A stretch of DNA of 64,000 nt from Flavonifractor sp. An92 (GTDB lineage Bacteria > Bacillota > Clostridia > Oscillospirales > Oscillospiraceae). Made by a program: the position numbers and the translations under genes. Location of the stretch: contig NZ_NFGZ01000015.1 of assembly GCF_002159175.1 (NCBI RefSeq), forward strand, positions 1 through 64,000. Direction: 5' to 3'. Below are positions 1 through 8,340 of the stretch, piece after piece. Below the pieces are notes generated by a model that was not told the origin of the DNA, ran no database searches, and saw only the letters and a list, made by a program, of their open reading frames with translations. Positions within the stretch are counted from its first letter, which is position 1, and each line of letters starts with the position of its first letter.

Positions 1-2
1 CC

Positions 3-287
3 CCCACCCCGGCGGCGGCCATGGCCACCCCGGAACCGGAGGTCACCTCCACGCCAGAGCCCACGCCCTCTGCTACGCCGGAACCTACCCCCACCCCGGA
101 GGTGAGCGCGGCGCCGGAGGAATCGACCACCCCCTCCGTCTCGCCCACGGAATCCCCGGAGCCCACCGCCGCGCCGGACGAGGAGTCTGAGATCGGCGTT
201 CCTCTCCCCGTGATGGCTGCGGTGATCGGAGTGGTGGTGGTCCTGGGGGCCGGCCTGCTCTTCCTGACCCGGAAGCTGGGCCGCTGA
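3..287 (+). CDS. C-terminal end of a membrane-anchored surface protein (partial)
   Basis: The reading frame is open from the left window edge, so only the last 94 residues are visible and the true start lies outside. What remains is a linker rich in Pro, Thr, Glu and Ser with repeated TPEPTP-type units (about 60 residues). A single hydrophobic segment follows (VPLPVMAAVIGVVVVLGAGL) and then a short basic tail ending RKLGR. This layout is typical of a cell-surface protein whose outer domain is held away from the membrane by a flexible stalk. No sortase motif is seen. The functional domain is upstream, so no activity can be assigned. It is followed after 46 bases by an SLH surface protein on the same strand. 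Confidence 0.75.
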   Translation, partial: PTPAAAMATPEPEVTSTPEPTPSATPEPTPTPEVSAAPEESTTPSVSPTESPEPTAAPDEESEIGVPLPVMAAVIGVVVVLGAGLLFLTRKLGR

Positions 288-333
288 TCTTTGTCAACCC
301 ACGGGCCAAAGACCCGGGAGTGAAAGGAGTAGA

Positions 334-1437
334 ATGAATATGAAACGCATCCGTACCACCCTGGTGAGCCTGCTGTCCGCAGCCGCCCTGACGCTGTCGC
401 TGACGGTGGCGGTCTCCGCCTCCGGCTACGACTTCCAGGGCACTGCCGGCCAGACCCTGAAGCTCACCACCCCCGCCGCCGTGACGGTGGAGAGCACCGA
501 AGGCGTCTACCGCAACACCATCGACGGGGCCCTCCCCGCCGGGGAGGAGCTGACCTTCACCTTCCAGCTCTCCGCCGGGATGAACAACTACGACGCCGAG
601 CTCTTCCAGGAGAAGAGCCTGCCCCTCATCGCCGTGAAGGCCAGCTACGAGGGCGAGACCCTCTGCACCCCCACCTATGTCAGCGGCAGCAAGGCCGACG
701 GCATCACCCTCTCCGTCCCCGCCCTGGAGGAGGGCAGCTACGTGCTGGTCTTTGGCGCCGGGATCCAGGCCAACAACCCCGACAAGACCCTGGGCCAGGA
801 CATCGTGTTCTCCTTCACCGTGGCCGACGGCGCCACCACCCCGGAGGAGCCCACCGAGACCCCCGAGCAGCCTACTGAGACCCCGGAGCAGCCCGCCGTG
901 GAGTGCCCCTACACCGACGTGTCCGCCGACGCCGCCGGCGCGGTGATGGCCCTGGTGGAGAAGGGCTTCCTCACCCCCGTCTCCGAGACCGAACTGGGCG
1001 CCGCTGAGCCAGTGACCCGCGGCCAGCTCCTCACCTTGATGGGCCAGTGCCGGGACATCAATGTGTCCAAGTATACCGCCTCCTCCTTCACCGACCTGAC
1101 CAATGACGACCCCGCCATGCCCTATGTGGAGTGGGCCGTGGGCAAGGGCCTGGTCAGCGGCTATGGCGACGGCACCGTGGGCGCCGCCGACCAGATCACC
1201 CGGGAGCAGGCCGCCTGCATCCTGGCCCGCTACGCCGCCGCCTTCGAGCTGGAGAATGCCTCCGGCAAGGAGAGCCTGGGCGCCTTCTCCGACAAGGACC
1301 AGGTCAGCGCCTGGGCCAAGGAGTCGGTGCAGTGGGCAGTGGCCGCCGGTCTCTTCACCGGTGAGACCCTCCAGCCCCAGGCTACCGTCACCGTCCAGGA
1401 GATGGCGGTGATGATGGCCGCTGTGGACCTCATCTAA
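334..1437 (+). CDS. Secreted protein with C-terminal SLH repeats
   Basis: The 367-residue product has a signal peptide (residues 3-29: basic MKRIR start, hydrophobic core, cleavage near VSASG). An N-terminal domain of about 130 residues that I do not recognise follows, then a TPEEPTETPEQP-type linker (about 168-190). The last part holds three SLH-like repeats (about 191-235, 252-306, 315-365) with the usual FTD or FSD starts and TREQA-type centres. SLH repeats bind pyruvylated secondary wall polymer, so the protein is probably non-covalently attached to the wall. ATG 334 is 4 bases from the AAAGGAG site and ATG 340 is 10 bases away, so either start is possible. A bidirectional terminator follows. 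Confidence 0.8.
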   Translation: MNMKRIRTTLVSLLSAAALTLSLTVAVSASGYDFQGTAGQTLKLTTPAAVTVESTEGVYRNTIDGALPAGEELTFTFQLSAGMNNYDAELFQEKSLPLIAVKASYEGETLCTPTYVSGSKADGITLSVPALEEGSYVLVFGAGIQANNPDKTLGQDIVFSFTVADGATTPEEPTETPEQPTETPEQPAVECPYTDVSADAAGAVMALVEKGFLTPVSETELGAAEPVTRGQLLTLMGQCRDINVSKYTASSFTDLTNDDPAMPYVEWAVGKGLVSGYGDGTVGAADQITREQAACILARYAAAFELENASGKESLGAFSDKDQVSAWAKESVQWAVAAGLFTGETLQPQATVTVQEMAVMMAAVDLI

Positions 1438-1444
1438 ACGGAAC

Positions 1445-1492
1445 AAAAGAGCCGTGGAGCGCAGCATATCTGCGTTCCACGGCTCTTTTTTA
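1445..1492. terminator. Bidirectional intrinsic terminator
   Basis: A strong inverted repeat (AGAGCCGTGG...CCACGGCTCT) is flanked by an A-rich left side and a T-run on the right. It sits between the convergent SLH gene and tupC and can serve both. Confidence 0.85.
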
Positions 1493-2137
1493 CAGCGTGT
1501 AAAAATCCAGAAAGGCCCGGGTCTCCGGGCTGCGGGGGTGTGACAGCACCTCTCGGGCGCTGCCCCGCTCCTCCAGACGGCCCTCCCGGAGAAAGAGCAC
1601 CTCGTCCGCCATGCGCCGGGCCTGGGTGAGGGAGTGTGTCACCAGCACCACGGTGCAGCCGGTGCGGGAGCGGTACTCCAGGATGCGCTCCTCGGCCAGG
1701 AGGGTGGCGGTCACGTCCATGGCCGCCGTGGGCTCGTCCAGAATGAGGAGGGGGTAGTCCCGCAGCAGCAGCCGGGCCAGGGCCAGGCGGGCGGTCTCCC
1801 CGCCGGAGAGCCGCCCGGCGCTCTGCTTTTCCAGGTGGATTAGACCGAAGGCCTCCAGCTGTGCCCGGGCCGCCTCCCGCCCCGCCCCCGTGAGGCGGAG
1901 GCTGCGCAGCACCTTCATGTGGAAGGGGTAGCTCCGCTGGGGCATGTACCCGGCCCCCAGCGGAGGGAGCTTCCCGGCGTCAGCGGGGATGACCCCGGCC
2001 AGGATGCGGGCAAAGGTGGACTTCCCGCAGCCGTTGGCCCCGATCACCGCGTGGACCGCCCCGTCGGTGAGGGTGAGCTCCGGCAGGTCCAGCACCTTCC
2101 GCCCGGCGTAGGTCTTGGAAAGGGCGGGCAGCTTCAT
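1490..2137 (-). CDS. tupC: Tungstate ABC transporter ATP-binding protein
   Basis: The 215-residue product is an ABC ATPase that powers tungstate import with TupB and TupA. Visible motifs are Walker A GANGCGKST (about residues 33-41), signature LSGGE (about 110), Walker B LLILDEPT (about 129-136) and a switch histidine in LVTHS. The length suits TupC, which lacks the C-terminal regulatory domain of ModC. It overlaps the tupB stop by four bases, so it is translationally coupled. The assignment to tungstate rests on the neighbour TupA and the nearby tungsten aldehyde oxidoreductase. The ATPase alone would not separate tungstate from molybdate or phosphate. Confidence 0.85.
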   Translation of the reverse strand: MKLPALSKTYAGRKVLDLPELTLTDGAVHAVIGANGCGKSTFARILAGVIPADAGKLPPLGAGYMPQRSYPFHMKVLRSLRLTGAGREAARAQLEAFGLIHLEKQSAGRLSGGETARLALARLLLRDYPLLILDEPTAAMDVTATLLAEERILEYRSRTGCTVVLVTHSLTQARRMADEVLFLREGRLEERGSAREVLSHPRSPETRAFLDFYTL

Positions 2138-2820
2138 CTCTTCAGCCTCCCATGCAGCAGGGCCACCCCGGCGTTGAGCACCAGAGACACCCCCAGCAGG
2201 ATGATGCCCAGGGCCAGCGCGGTGGTGAAGGACCCCATATTGGTGTAGTTCATGATGGCGGTAGTCATCACATTGGTTTTATAGGCGATGGCGCCCCCCA
2301 CCATGGACACCGCCCCCACCTCTGCAAAGGCCCGGCCCAGGCCCAGCAGATAGGCTGACAGGAGCTGGTACTGGCTCTCTCCCAGCAGGAGCAGCAGGGT
2401 ACGGCCCCGGCTCAATCCCAGGCCCAGGGCGGTCTCCCGGATGTCGGGTGCCACCGAGGACACATGGGACTCCAGGCTCCCGGCGATGAGGGGGGTGAGA
2501 AGGACCACCTGGGCGATGACCATGCCGCGCACTGTGTAGAGAAGGCGCAGATGCCGCAGGGGGCCCACCCCGGAAAAGAGCATGTAGCAGATGAGGCCCA
2601 CCACCACCGGCGGAAGGCCCATCAGGGTGCGGTTGAGCACCACCAGGACCCCCTTCCACCGCCCGGAGTAGCCGCCCAGCAGCACGCCCAGGGGCCCGCC
2701 CAGGACCAGAGCCAGCAGGGACGAGGCCAGCACCATGCGCAGCGTCGTAGCCAGGATGATCCCAAGCTGCCGGTCCCCTGACAGCAGGAGGGCCACCGCC
2801 TCCCGGAGCGCGGTCTGCAT
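2134..2820 (-). CDS. tupB: Tungstate ABC transporter permease
   Basis: The 228-residue product is a membrane permease of the TupB/WtpB kind. It shows about five to six hydrophobic segments, including the N-terminal SLLALVLGGPLGVLLGG and the C-terminal ALALGIILLGVSLVLNAG. The EAA-type cytoplasmic loop that contacts the ATPase is around DIRETALGLGLSRGRTLLLLLG. Its start has a good AAAGGAGG site. A perfect 12-bp hairpin separates it from tupA upstream. TupC overlaps its end. Confidence 0.85.
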   Translation of the reverse strand: MQTALREAVALLLSGDRQLGIILATTLRMVLASSLLALVLGGPLGVLLGGYSGRWKGVLVVLNRTLMGLPPVVVGLICYMLFSGVGPLRHLRLLYTVRGMVIAQVVLLTPLIAGSLESHVSSVAPDIRETALGLGLSRGRTLLLLLGESQYQLLSAYLLGLGRAFAEVGAVSMVGGAIAYKTNVMTTAIMNYTNMGSFTTALALGIILLGVSLVLNAGVALLHGRLKR

Positions 2821-2843
2821 GGGGACGTCCTCCTTTCTTCAAA

Positions 2844-2876
2844 GAGAGCCTGCCGAATGATTCCCGGCAGGCTCTC
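2844..2876 (-). terminator. Intercistronic hairpin between tupA and tupB
   Basis: A perfect 12-bp stem (GAGAGCCTGCCG / CGGCAGGCTCTC) with a 9-base loop has only a short T-stretch after it on the minus strand. Hairpins after binding-protein genes commonly protect or partly terminate the mRNA, so more binding protein than membrane components is made. That role is inferred here. Confidence 0.6.
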
Positions 2877-2890
2877 GCTGGCTTTTGTGC

Positions 2891-3916
2891 TTACTCCATC
2901 ACGCCCCGGTTGGACTGGAAGGTGAGGAAGGTGGCCTTGTCGGAGAGAATGTAGCTCCCCGTCTCCTCGGCCATGGTGAGGCACACCCCCATGCCGGCGT
3001 TGGAGTAGGTGTACCAGTCGGTGTAGGCCTCCACCGACTCAGCCTCGTCGGTGATGCCCAGTTCCTCCGGCCAGAGGGAGACCTCCTTGGTGTGGGTGCC
3101 CGATTTGTCGCCACGGGAGACGAAGGGATACTCGCCCTCGGCGATGGCGGCGAAAGCGTCCTTCACGGAGGTGGCGTCCTTCACCCCGGCGGGGTCGGCG
3201 GAGGGGCCGCAGAGGACGAAGTAGTTGTACATGTAGGTCAGCCGCTCGCTCTCAAAGCCAGGCAGCACATAGGAGAACCCGGCGGCCACAAACTCCTCCT
3301 CCTGGCTCTTGGAGTGGACCAGCAGCAGGTCGGCATTGCCGCTCTGGGCGTTGGCGATGGCCTTGCCGGTGCCGGCGGAGGTCACCTCCACGGTGTAGCC
3401 GTACTTCTCCTCAAAGAGGGGCAGCAGATAGCCCAGCAGGCCCGAGTCGTTCACCGAGGTAGTGGTGGACATGCGGATGACCTTGGTCTCCTCGGTGGCC
3501 TGGGGGATCTCAGCGGTGGAGACCGGGGCGTCGTCCTTCAGGTAGAAGAGGTACTCGCCGTAGTCGGCGTACCCGTAGTCGGCGGCGGCCTGCTCTCCCT
3601 CTTCGGAGAGCATCCAGTTGATGAGGGCGGCGGCGCCCTCGGTGTTCACATACACGTCCGAAACGGCGTTGCCGTCGGCATCCACAAAGGGAGCATCGGG
3701 ATTCACCGCCAGGAGGGAGTAGTTATTGATCATGTCGTCGTCGGCCTCATAGAGGATGGTGAGGTCCACGGCGGGGGCTTCGCTCTGCTCCGGCGTCTCC
3801 GACGGGGCAGAGGGGGCGGAGGGAGTAGGGGACGCGGCGGTCTGACCGCCACCACATCCGGTCAAGGGCAGGACCAGCAGGGACAGGGACAGCAGCAGGG
3901 CAAGGGACTTTTTCAT
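2891..3916 (-). CDS. tupA: Tungstate-binding lipoprotein, circularly permuted
   Basis: This is the extracytoplasmic tungstate receptor. I chose ATG 3916 because it is preceded by GGAG; an in-frame TTG lies eight codons upstream (3940). From 3916 the product is 341 residues. It has a lipoprotein signal with lipobox LTGC (the Cys lies 21 residues after this start), then a Ser/Pro/Glu linker. The TupA hallmarks STTTSVNDSGLL and SRGDKSGTH are present. Odd feature: the segment that normally ends TupA (ILYEADDDMINNYSLLAVNP ... INWMLSEEGE ... YGEYLFYL) comes first, before STTTS, and the protein stops at FLTFQSNRG. The two halves are therefore in swapped order. Its own promoter lies upstream. Confidence 0.88.
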   Translation of the reverse strand: MKKSLALLLSLSLLVLPLTGCGGGQTAASPTPSAPSAPSETPEQSEAPAVDLTILYEADDDMINNYSLLAVNPDAPFVDADGNAVSDVYVNTEGAAALINWMLSEEGEQAAADYGYADYGEYLFYLKDDAPVSTAEIPQATEETKVIRMSTTTSVNDSGLLGYLLPLFEEKYGYTVEVTSAGTGKAIANAQSGNADLLLVHSKSQEEEFVAAGFSYVLPGFESERLTYMYNYFVLCGPSADPAGVKDATSVKDAFAAIAEGEYPFVSRGDKSGTHTKEVSLWPEELGITDEAESVEAYTDWYTYSNAGMGVCLTMAEETGSYILSDKATFLTFQSNRGVME

Positions 3917-3972
3917 CTTCCGTTCATCTCCGTTCTCCAAGGTTCCCCGCCATCAGGCAGGGGATCAAGCTT

Positions 3973-4001
3973 ATGGTAGCTCTTTCCAACGGAAGTGTCA
4001 A
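3973..4001 (-). promoter_or_regulatory. Sigma-A promoter of tupABC
   Basis: On the minus strand TTGACA (4001-3996), a 17-base spacer and TACCAT (3978-3973) form a near-consensus promoter about 57 bases before the tupA start. It gives tupABC its own transcription unit, separate from the upstream FAD oxidoreductase gene. Confidence 0.75.
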
Positions 4002-4024
4002 ACAGTTTTTCTAAAATATTCGGC

Positions 4025-4951
4025 TCACAGCTCAGACTGAGCGTTGAAAGTCTGACCGATCTGAAGCGCAGCGGTGTGGCCCGCCGCCTCCCCCTGGGCG
4101 GTGACAGTGTCCACGATGCGGTGGACGTGTTCGCAGTTGCCACACAGGTGGACCCAGCCCGGCAGCGGCGTGCCCAGGGGGCGTAGGAGCTCCCGCTCCG
4201 GGACAAGCCCCACGGCGGTGAGAAGGGTGTCACAGGGCAGAATTTCTTCCGCGCCGGTGTCCAGGTGGCGCACCGTTACGGCGGACACCCGGCCCCGGCC
4301 GTGGACCTCGGTGACCGTGGCGCGGAGGAGAAGGGGGATGCCCAACTGCTCAAAACAGGCCTTCTGGTGTCGGGGCTGGCCGCCGCAGAAGGCACGCTGC
4401 TCCACCACCGCCGCCACCCGGCAGCCGTTGCGGGTGAGCTGTTGGGCCATCACCAGCCCGATGTCCCCGCCGCCCAGGATGACGATGGTGTTCCCCACCC
4501 GGCGGCCCTCCAGGTTCACCAGGCGCTGGGCCTCCCCGGCGGTGAAGATCCCCGCCGGGCGGGTGCCCACCACCGGCAGGGCTCCGACGGGGGTCTCCCG
4601 GCACCCGGAGGCCAGCACCAGCTGCCGGAAAGTCAGGCGAAAGAGTCCGGTTTTTGCCCCGGAGAGCAGGGCGGAGTGGTCCGGGTGGACGGAGAGGACG
4701 GTGGTGCCGGCGAGAATCCGCACCGGGGTATCGGCCAGTTCCGCCACCACCCGCCGGGCATACTCCGCGCCGGTCAGATCTGCCCCGAACTGGACCAGGC
4801 CAAAGCCGTGGTGGAGGCACTGGGGGAGTACGCCCCCCAAAGCGTCCTCCCGCTCGGCCAGGACCACGGTGGCCCCGCAGTTTGCCGCGGCACAGGCGGC
4901 GGCCATCCCGGCCGCGCCGCCCCCCACCACCAGCACGTCACAGTGTTCCAC
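4025..4951 (-). CDS. NAD(P)/FAD-dependent pyridine nucleotide-disulfide-type oxidoreductase
   Basis: The 308-residue flavoprotein has an N-terminal FAD-binding VVGGGAAGMAAA (about residues 7-18), a second dinucleotide fold VILGGGDIGLVMAQQ (about 157-171, probably NAD(P)H) and a C-terminal FAD segment near LLTAVGLVPERELL. A single redox-type Cys pair (LCGNC) lies near the C terminus instead of the classical CxxxxC disulfide. In many Clostridia this family is encoded directly beside a GlpA/LhgO-type dehydrogenase with a BFD domain, as here (14-base overlap with the upstream gene), and often with a small DUF1667 protein, which is absent here. The role is probably electron transfer for that dehydrogenase; the substrate is unknown. 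Confidence 0.75.
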   Translation of the reverse strand: MEHCDVLVVGGGAAGMAAACAAANCGATVVLAEREDALGGVLPQCLHHGFGLVQFGADLTGAEYARRVVAELADTPVRILAGTTVLSVHPDHSALLSGAKTGLFRLTFRQLVLASGCRETPVGALPVVGTRPAGIFTAGEAQRLVNLEGRRVGNTIVILGGGDIGLVMAQQLTRNGCRVAAVVEQRAFCGGQPRHQKACFEQLGIPLLLRATVTEVHGRGRVSAVTVRHLDTGAEEILPCDTLLTAVGLVPERELLRPLGTPLPGWVHLCGNCEHVHRIVDTVTAQGEAAGHTAALQIGQTFNAQSEL

Positions 4952-6416
4952 GGTCGTTCCCTCCCAGCCAGTTCGTCCCCGGGCCGTCCCGGCGCAGATT
5001 TTCCACCGGGACCTTTAACTCCCGGGAAAGGAGGGCCATCACCTTCCCGGCGCACACTGAGCCCTGACACCGGCCCAGGCCGGTGCCCGCCCGCCGCTTC
5101 ACGCCGTCCAGGGTGACGGCGCCCCGGGCGATGGCGTCCAGCACCTCCCCCTCGGTGATCTCCCCGCAGCGGCACAAAATTTTCCCATAGGCGGGATTCT
5201 GTCGGATGAGGGCGGCCCGGGCCTCAAAGGACAATTCCTTCACCCGCACCGGCGGCGTGCGCACCGGGTCAAAGGCGGGATTTGGCTCCTTGCGCCCCAG
5301 CTCCTCCGCCACCAGTCCGGCCACATAGCGGCCCAGACCGTCGGCGCAGGTGAGGCCGGGGGTCTTGATACCTAAAAAACTCCAGAAGCGGGGCCGGGGA
5401 TTCTGGATGGTGAAGTTGTGGATGCTCTTCTCCTCACGCACCCAGGTTTCCCCCTCCGGATAGACATAGAAGGGATTGGGGCGGATGGCCCCGAAGGAGC
5501 GGATGGTTTGCGAGAGGTCCAGCTCGGGGAGCACCCGGGCGGTCCAGGTGCGGAGAAAGTCCAGGCCCCGGGCGGTGGTGGACCAGTCGTCTTTGTCCGC
5601 GCCTGGCCCCTCTGAGGGACCCAGCAGCAGTTTCCCCTCCACGGTGGGGACGACGGTGAGGCCCTTGCCCTTTTCCTCCGGCTCGTGGAAGAGAATGTGA
5701 CGAGGCGCGTGGTCCACCGTGTCGTCCAGCACAAGATACTCTGCCTTGCCGGGGAAGATGCGTACCGAGGGTTCCGCCACTAGCTCCTGCACCTGGTCGG
5801 CGTATAGCCCGCAGCAGTTCACCACCGCCCGGGCCCGGAAGGTTCCACGGGCGGTCTCCGCCCCCCAGTCCGGCCCGTCGGAGAAAAGGGCGGTCACTTG
5901 GGCATTCAAAATTATGGTACAGCCGTTGGCGGCGGCGTTTTCCCCGGCGGCCAGCCCCAGCTCCCAGGGGTTCACGGTGCCGGTGCCGGGGGCATAGAGG
6001 GCCCCGGTGACTTCCTCCGTCAGCCCCGGCTCCATGGCCCGGGCCTCCGCCCCGGAGAGGAGGCGCAGCCCCGGCACGCCGTTTTCCTGTCCCTGTCGGA
6101 GCTTGCGCTCCAGCACTCGTTGGGCCCGGGGGCCGCAGCTCACCATCAGGGAGCCGGGGCGGGCAAAGGGCACCCCCAGCTGGGCACAGAGGTCGTCAAA
6201 GGTCCGGTTGGCTTCCACACAGAGCCGGGTTTTCAAGGTGCCCGGCGGGGTGTCGCAGCCGGTATAGACAATGGCGGTGTTGGCCCGGGTGGTGCCGGTG
6301 CATAAATCCTCCCGCCCTTCCAGCAGAGCGGTGTGAAATCCCCAGCGGGTGAGGTGCCGGGCGGCGAAGCACCCCAGCACCCCGCCCCCCAACACCAGAA
6401 CGTCGTAGCGCTCCAT
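4938..6416 (-). CDS. FAD-dependent glycerol-3-phosphate/2-hydroxyacid dehydrogenase-like protein with BFD [2Fe-2S] domain
   Basis: The 492-residue protein belongs to the DAO/GlpA-LhgO family. An N-terminal FAD site VLGGGVLGCFAARHL (about residues 7-21) is followed by a substrate domain and a C-terminal BFD-like [2Fe-2S] domain with Cys pattern CRCGE ... GRCQGSVC (about 415-455). Family members oxidise glycerol-3-phosphate or 2-hydroxyglutarate; the sequence does not tell which applies here. It starts three bases after the MoeA-PBP stop and overlaps the next FAD protein, so it is part of the moeA operon. That setting, between pterin-cofactor genes and the tungstate transporter, is unusual for a glycerol gene. 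Confidence 0.75.
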   Translation of the reverse strand: MERYDVLVLGGGVLGCFAARHLTRWGFHTALLEGREDLCTGTTRANTAIVYTGCDTPPGTLKTRLCVEANRTFDDLCAQLGVPFARPGSLMVSCGPRAQRVLERKLRQGQENGVPGLRLLSGAEARAMEPGLTEEVTGALYAPGTGTVNPWELGLAAGENAAANGCTIILNAQVTALFSDGPDWGAETARGTFRARAVVNCCGLYADQVQELVAEPSVRIFPGKAEYLVLDDTVDHAPRHILFHEPEEKGKGLTVVPTVEGKLLLGPSEGPGADKDDWSTTARGLDFLRTWTARVLPELDLSQTIRSFGAIRPNPFYVYPEGETWVREEKSIHNFTIQNPRPRFWSFLGIKTPGLTCADGLGRYVAGLVAEELGRKEPNPAFDPVRTPPVRVKELSFEARAALIRQNPAYGKILCRCGEITEGEVLDAIARGAVTLDGVKRRAGTGLGRCQGSVCAGKVMALLSRELKVPVENLRRDGPGTNWLGGNDRGTL

Positions 6417-6419
6417 GCC

Positions 6420-8327
6420 TTAAAAATGCCGCCGGACCTGGCCGGGCCGGTCCAGGGTGTAGCCCCCCAGGGCCTCCAGACGGGCGCGGAACTCCGGCGA
6501 GGCCAGCGTCTCCAGAAGGCGCTGGACCATGGGGGTGTCCCAGGCGTAGTCGGGGATGAGAAGGTCGTACTGCTCCACGCATACCGGCAGGAAGTCCAGC
6601 CCATAGAGCCGGGCGGCGGACCAGATGCCCATGCCCGCGTCAGCGGTGCCCGAGGCGATCTGGGCGGCCACCGAGGTGTGGGTGAACTCCTCCCGGTCGT
6701 AGCCGTAGACCTGGGACGGGTCCACCTGTTCCTGCTTGCACAGGTAGTCGGCCAGGATGCGGGTGCCCGAGCCCTTCTGCCGGTTCACATACCGCAGGCC
6801 CGGCCGGGCGATGTCCCGGAAGCCCTGGAGCCCCAGGGGATTGCCGGGGGCCACCATCAGGCCCTGGGTGCGGCCCACGCACTCCACCTGGTACACCCCG
6901 CCGTTGGGAAAATACTTTTCGAGATAGGCGGTGTTGTAGGTGCCGTCGGCCTCGTTCAGGAGGTGACAGCCCGCCGCGTGGGTCTCGCCCCGGCGGATGG
7001 CCATGATCCCCCCCATGGAGCCCACGTGGGTGGAGCTCATAAAGACGGTGGGATCGGCGCTGTGCATCAGGTCGGACACCTCATCCAGCAGGGGGTCGTG
7101 GCTGCCGATGACCACCAGGGTGCGCTCCAGTTCCTCCGCGGGGCGGAGGAGCCGGACCTGGACTTTTTCGCCCGCCTCGTGGCCCTCGGTGCCCTGGGGG
7201 ATCTCCAGAATGCCGTCGGCCTTCATGAAGGAGGACACCACGCCGCTCCCGCGGGCCAGGGGAGAGGCCACCAGCTTCTCTCCCACCCGGCCCATGCGCA
7301 CCCGGACGTACTCCTGGTACTTGAGGCCGGATACCACGCTGCGGGCCAGGGTGGCCTCCACCGTGGGTGCCTTGGGTTGTCTGAGGCCGGTGAACTCCTC
7401 CACCAGCGGCTTCAAAAGCTGCTGGATGACCAGGATGCCCGAAACGGGATAGCCCGGCACGCCCAGGATGGGCACCTTGCCTTTGCAGCCCAGGATGGCG
7501 GGCTTGCCGGGCTTGATGGCCAGGCCGTGGCAGAACACCTCGCCCACCTCCCGGATGACGGCGGCGGAGTAGTCCTCCCGCCCCGCCGACGACCCGGCGT
7601 TGAGGATCACCATGTCGCACTGCCCGGCGGCCTCCTCCACGGCGGCGCGGATGTCCGCCTTCACGTCCTTCACGATGGGGAAGGTGCGGGGCGCCGCTCC
7701 CCACTCCTCCAGCATGGCGGAGAAGATGGAGGAGTTGAATTCCAGCACGTCGCCGGGTTTGGGGTCGGCGGTGGGGGGCACCACCTCGTCCCCGGTGGGG
7801 ATGATGCCCACCACCGGGCGGGCAAAAACCGTTACTTCCAGCACGCCCCCGGCGATCATGGAGCCGATGGCGGCGGGGGTGATGGCGGTGTGGCCGGGGA
7901 GGATCATCTCTCCGGCGCAGATGTCCTCGCCGATCTGGCGGACGTGCTGCCAGGGGGCCGCGGCGTCGTGGAGGACGGCGGTATCCCCCTCCCACACGAC
8001 ATCCTCGATCATCACCACGGCGTCCCGCCCGTCGGGGAGGGGGTCACCGGTATCCACCACCGTGTAGGCTTCGGTGGATAACCGCACTGGGGTGGTGTCG
8101 CTGGCCCCGAAGGTGTCCCGGGCGGTGACGGCGATGCCGTCCATGGCGCAGGCCGGGTAGTGGGGGGCACAGATGTGGGCGTAGACCGCCTGAGCGGTGA
8201 TCCGCCCCCGGGCCTGGGGGACCGGGATGGTCTCCGTCCGGGGAGCAAAGCCCCGCTGGCGCAGGAAGGCGGGGTATTGGTTTAGCGCCTGCTCCAGGGG
8301 CATGTTGGTGAGATAGGTAAAGGCCAT
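6420..8327 (-). CDS. MoeA-type molybdopterin molybdotransferase fused to a periplasmic-binding-protein-like domain
   Basis: The 635-residue two-part protein starts with a full MoeA (about residues 1-405) containing AMDGIAV, PTGDEV, NAGSSAGREDYS and GVPGYPVS motifs. MoeA inserts molybdate or tungstate into adenylylated pterin. The remainder (about 415-635) resembles the PBP-like domain of LysR or ModE-partner proteins: VVIGSHDPLLDEVSDL, NRQKGSGTR, DAGMGIWSAARLYGLDF. This domain often binds an oxyanion or small ligand and may sense or deliver the metal oxyanion (inference). It lies 13 bases after another moeA and 3 bases before the BFD flavoprotein gene. Confidence 0.85.
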   Translation of the reverse strand: MAFTYLTNMPLEQALNQYPAFLRQRGFAPRTETIPVPQARGRITAQAVYAHICAPHYPACAMDGIAVTARDTFGASDTTPVRLSTEAYTVVDTGDPLPDGRDAVVMIEDVVWEGDTAVLHDAAAPWQHVRQIGEDICAGEMILPGHTAITPAAIGSMIAGGVLEVTVFARPVVGIIPTGDEVVPPTADPKPGDVLEFNSSIFSAMLEEWGAAPRTFPIVKDVKADIRAAVEEAAGQCDMVILNAGSSAGREDYSAAVIREVGEVFCHGLAIKPGKPAILGCKGKVPILGVPGYPVSGILVIQQLLKPLVEEFTGLRQPKAPTVEATLARSVVSGLKYQEYVRVRMGRVGEKLVASPLARGSGVVSSFMKADGILEIPQGTEGHEAGEKVQVRLLRPAEELERTLVVIGSHDPLLDEVSDLMHSADPTVFMSSTHVGSMGGIMAIRRGETHAAGCHLLNEADGTYNTAYLEKYFPNGGVYQVECVGRTQGLMVAPGNPLGLQGFRDIARPGLRYVNRQKGSGTRILADYLCKQEQVDPSQVYGYDREEFTHTSVAAQIASGTADAGMGIWSAARLYGLDFLPVCVEQYDLLIPDYAWDTPMVQRLLETLASPEFRARLEALGGYTLDRPGQVRRHF

Positions 8328-8340
8328 GGCGATGTTCCTC

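Noticed and set aside
85-1467. Long antisense frames opposite many genes (for example 85-1467, 11430-13334, 21669-24116, 36843-38552, 58903-60387)
   Set aside because: They run opposite strongly supported genes and have repetitive His/Gly/Ala/Val composition typical of the reverse frame of GC-rich codons, with no known domain.
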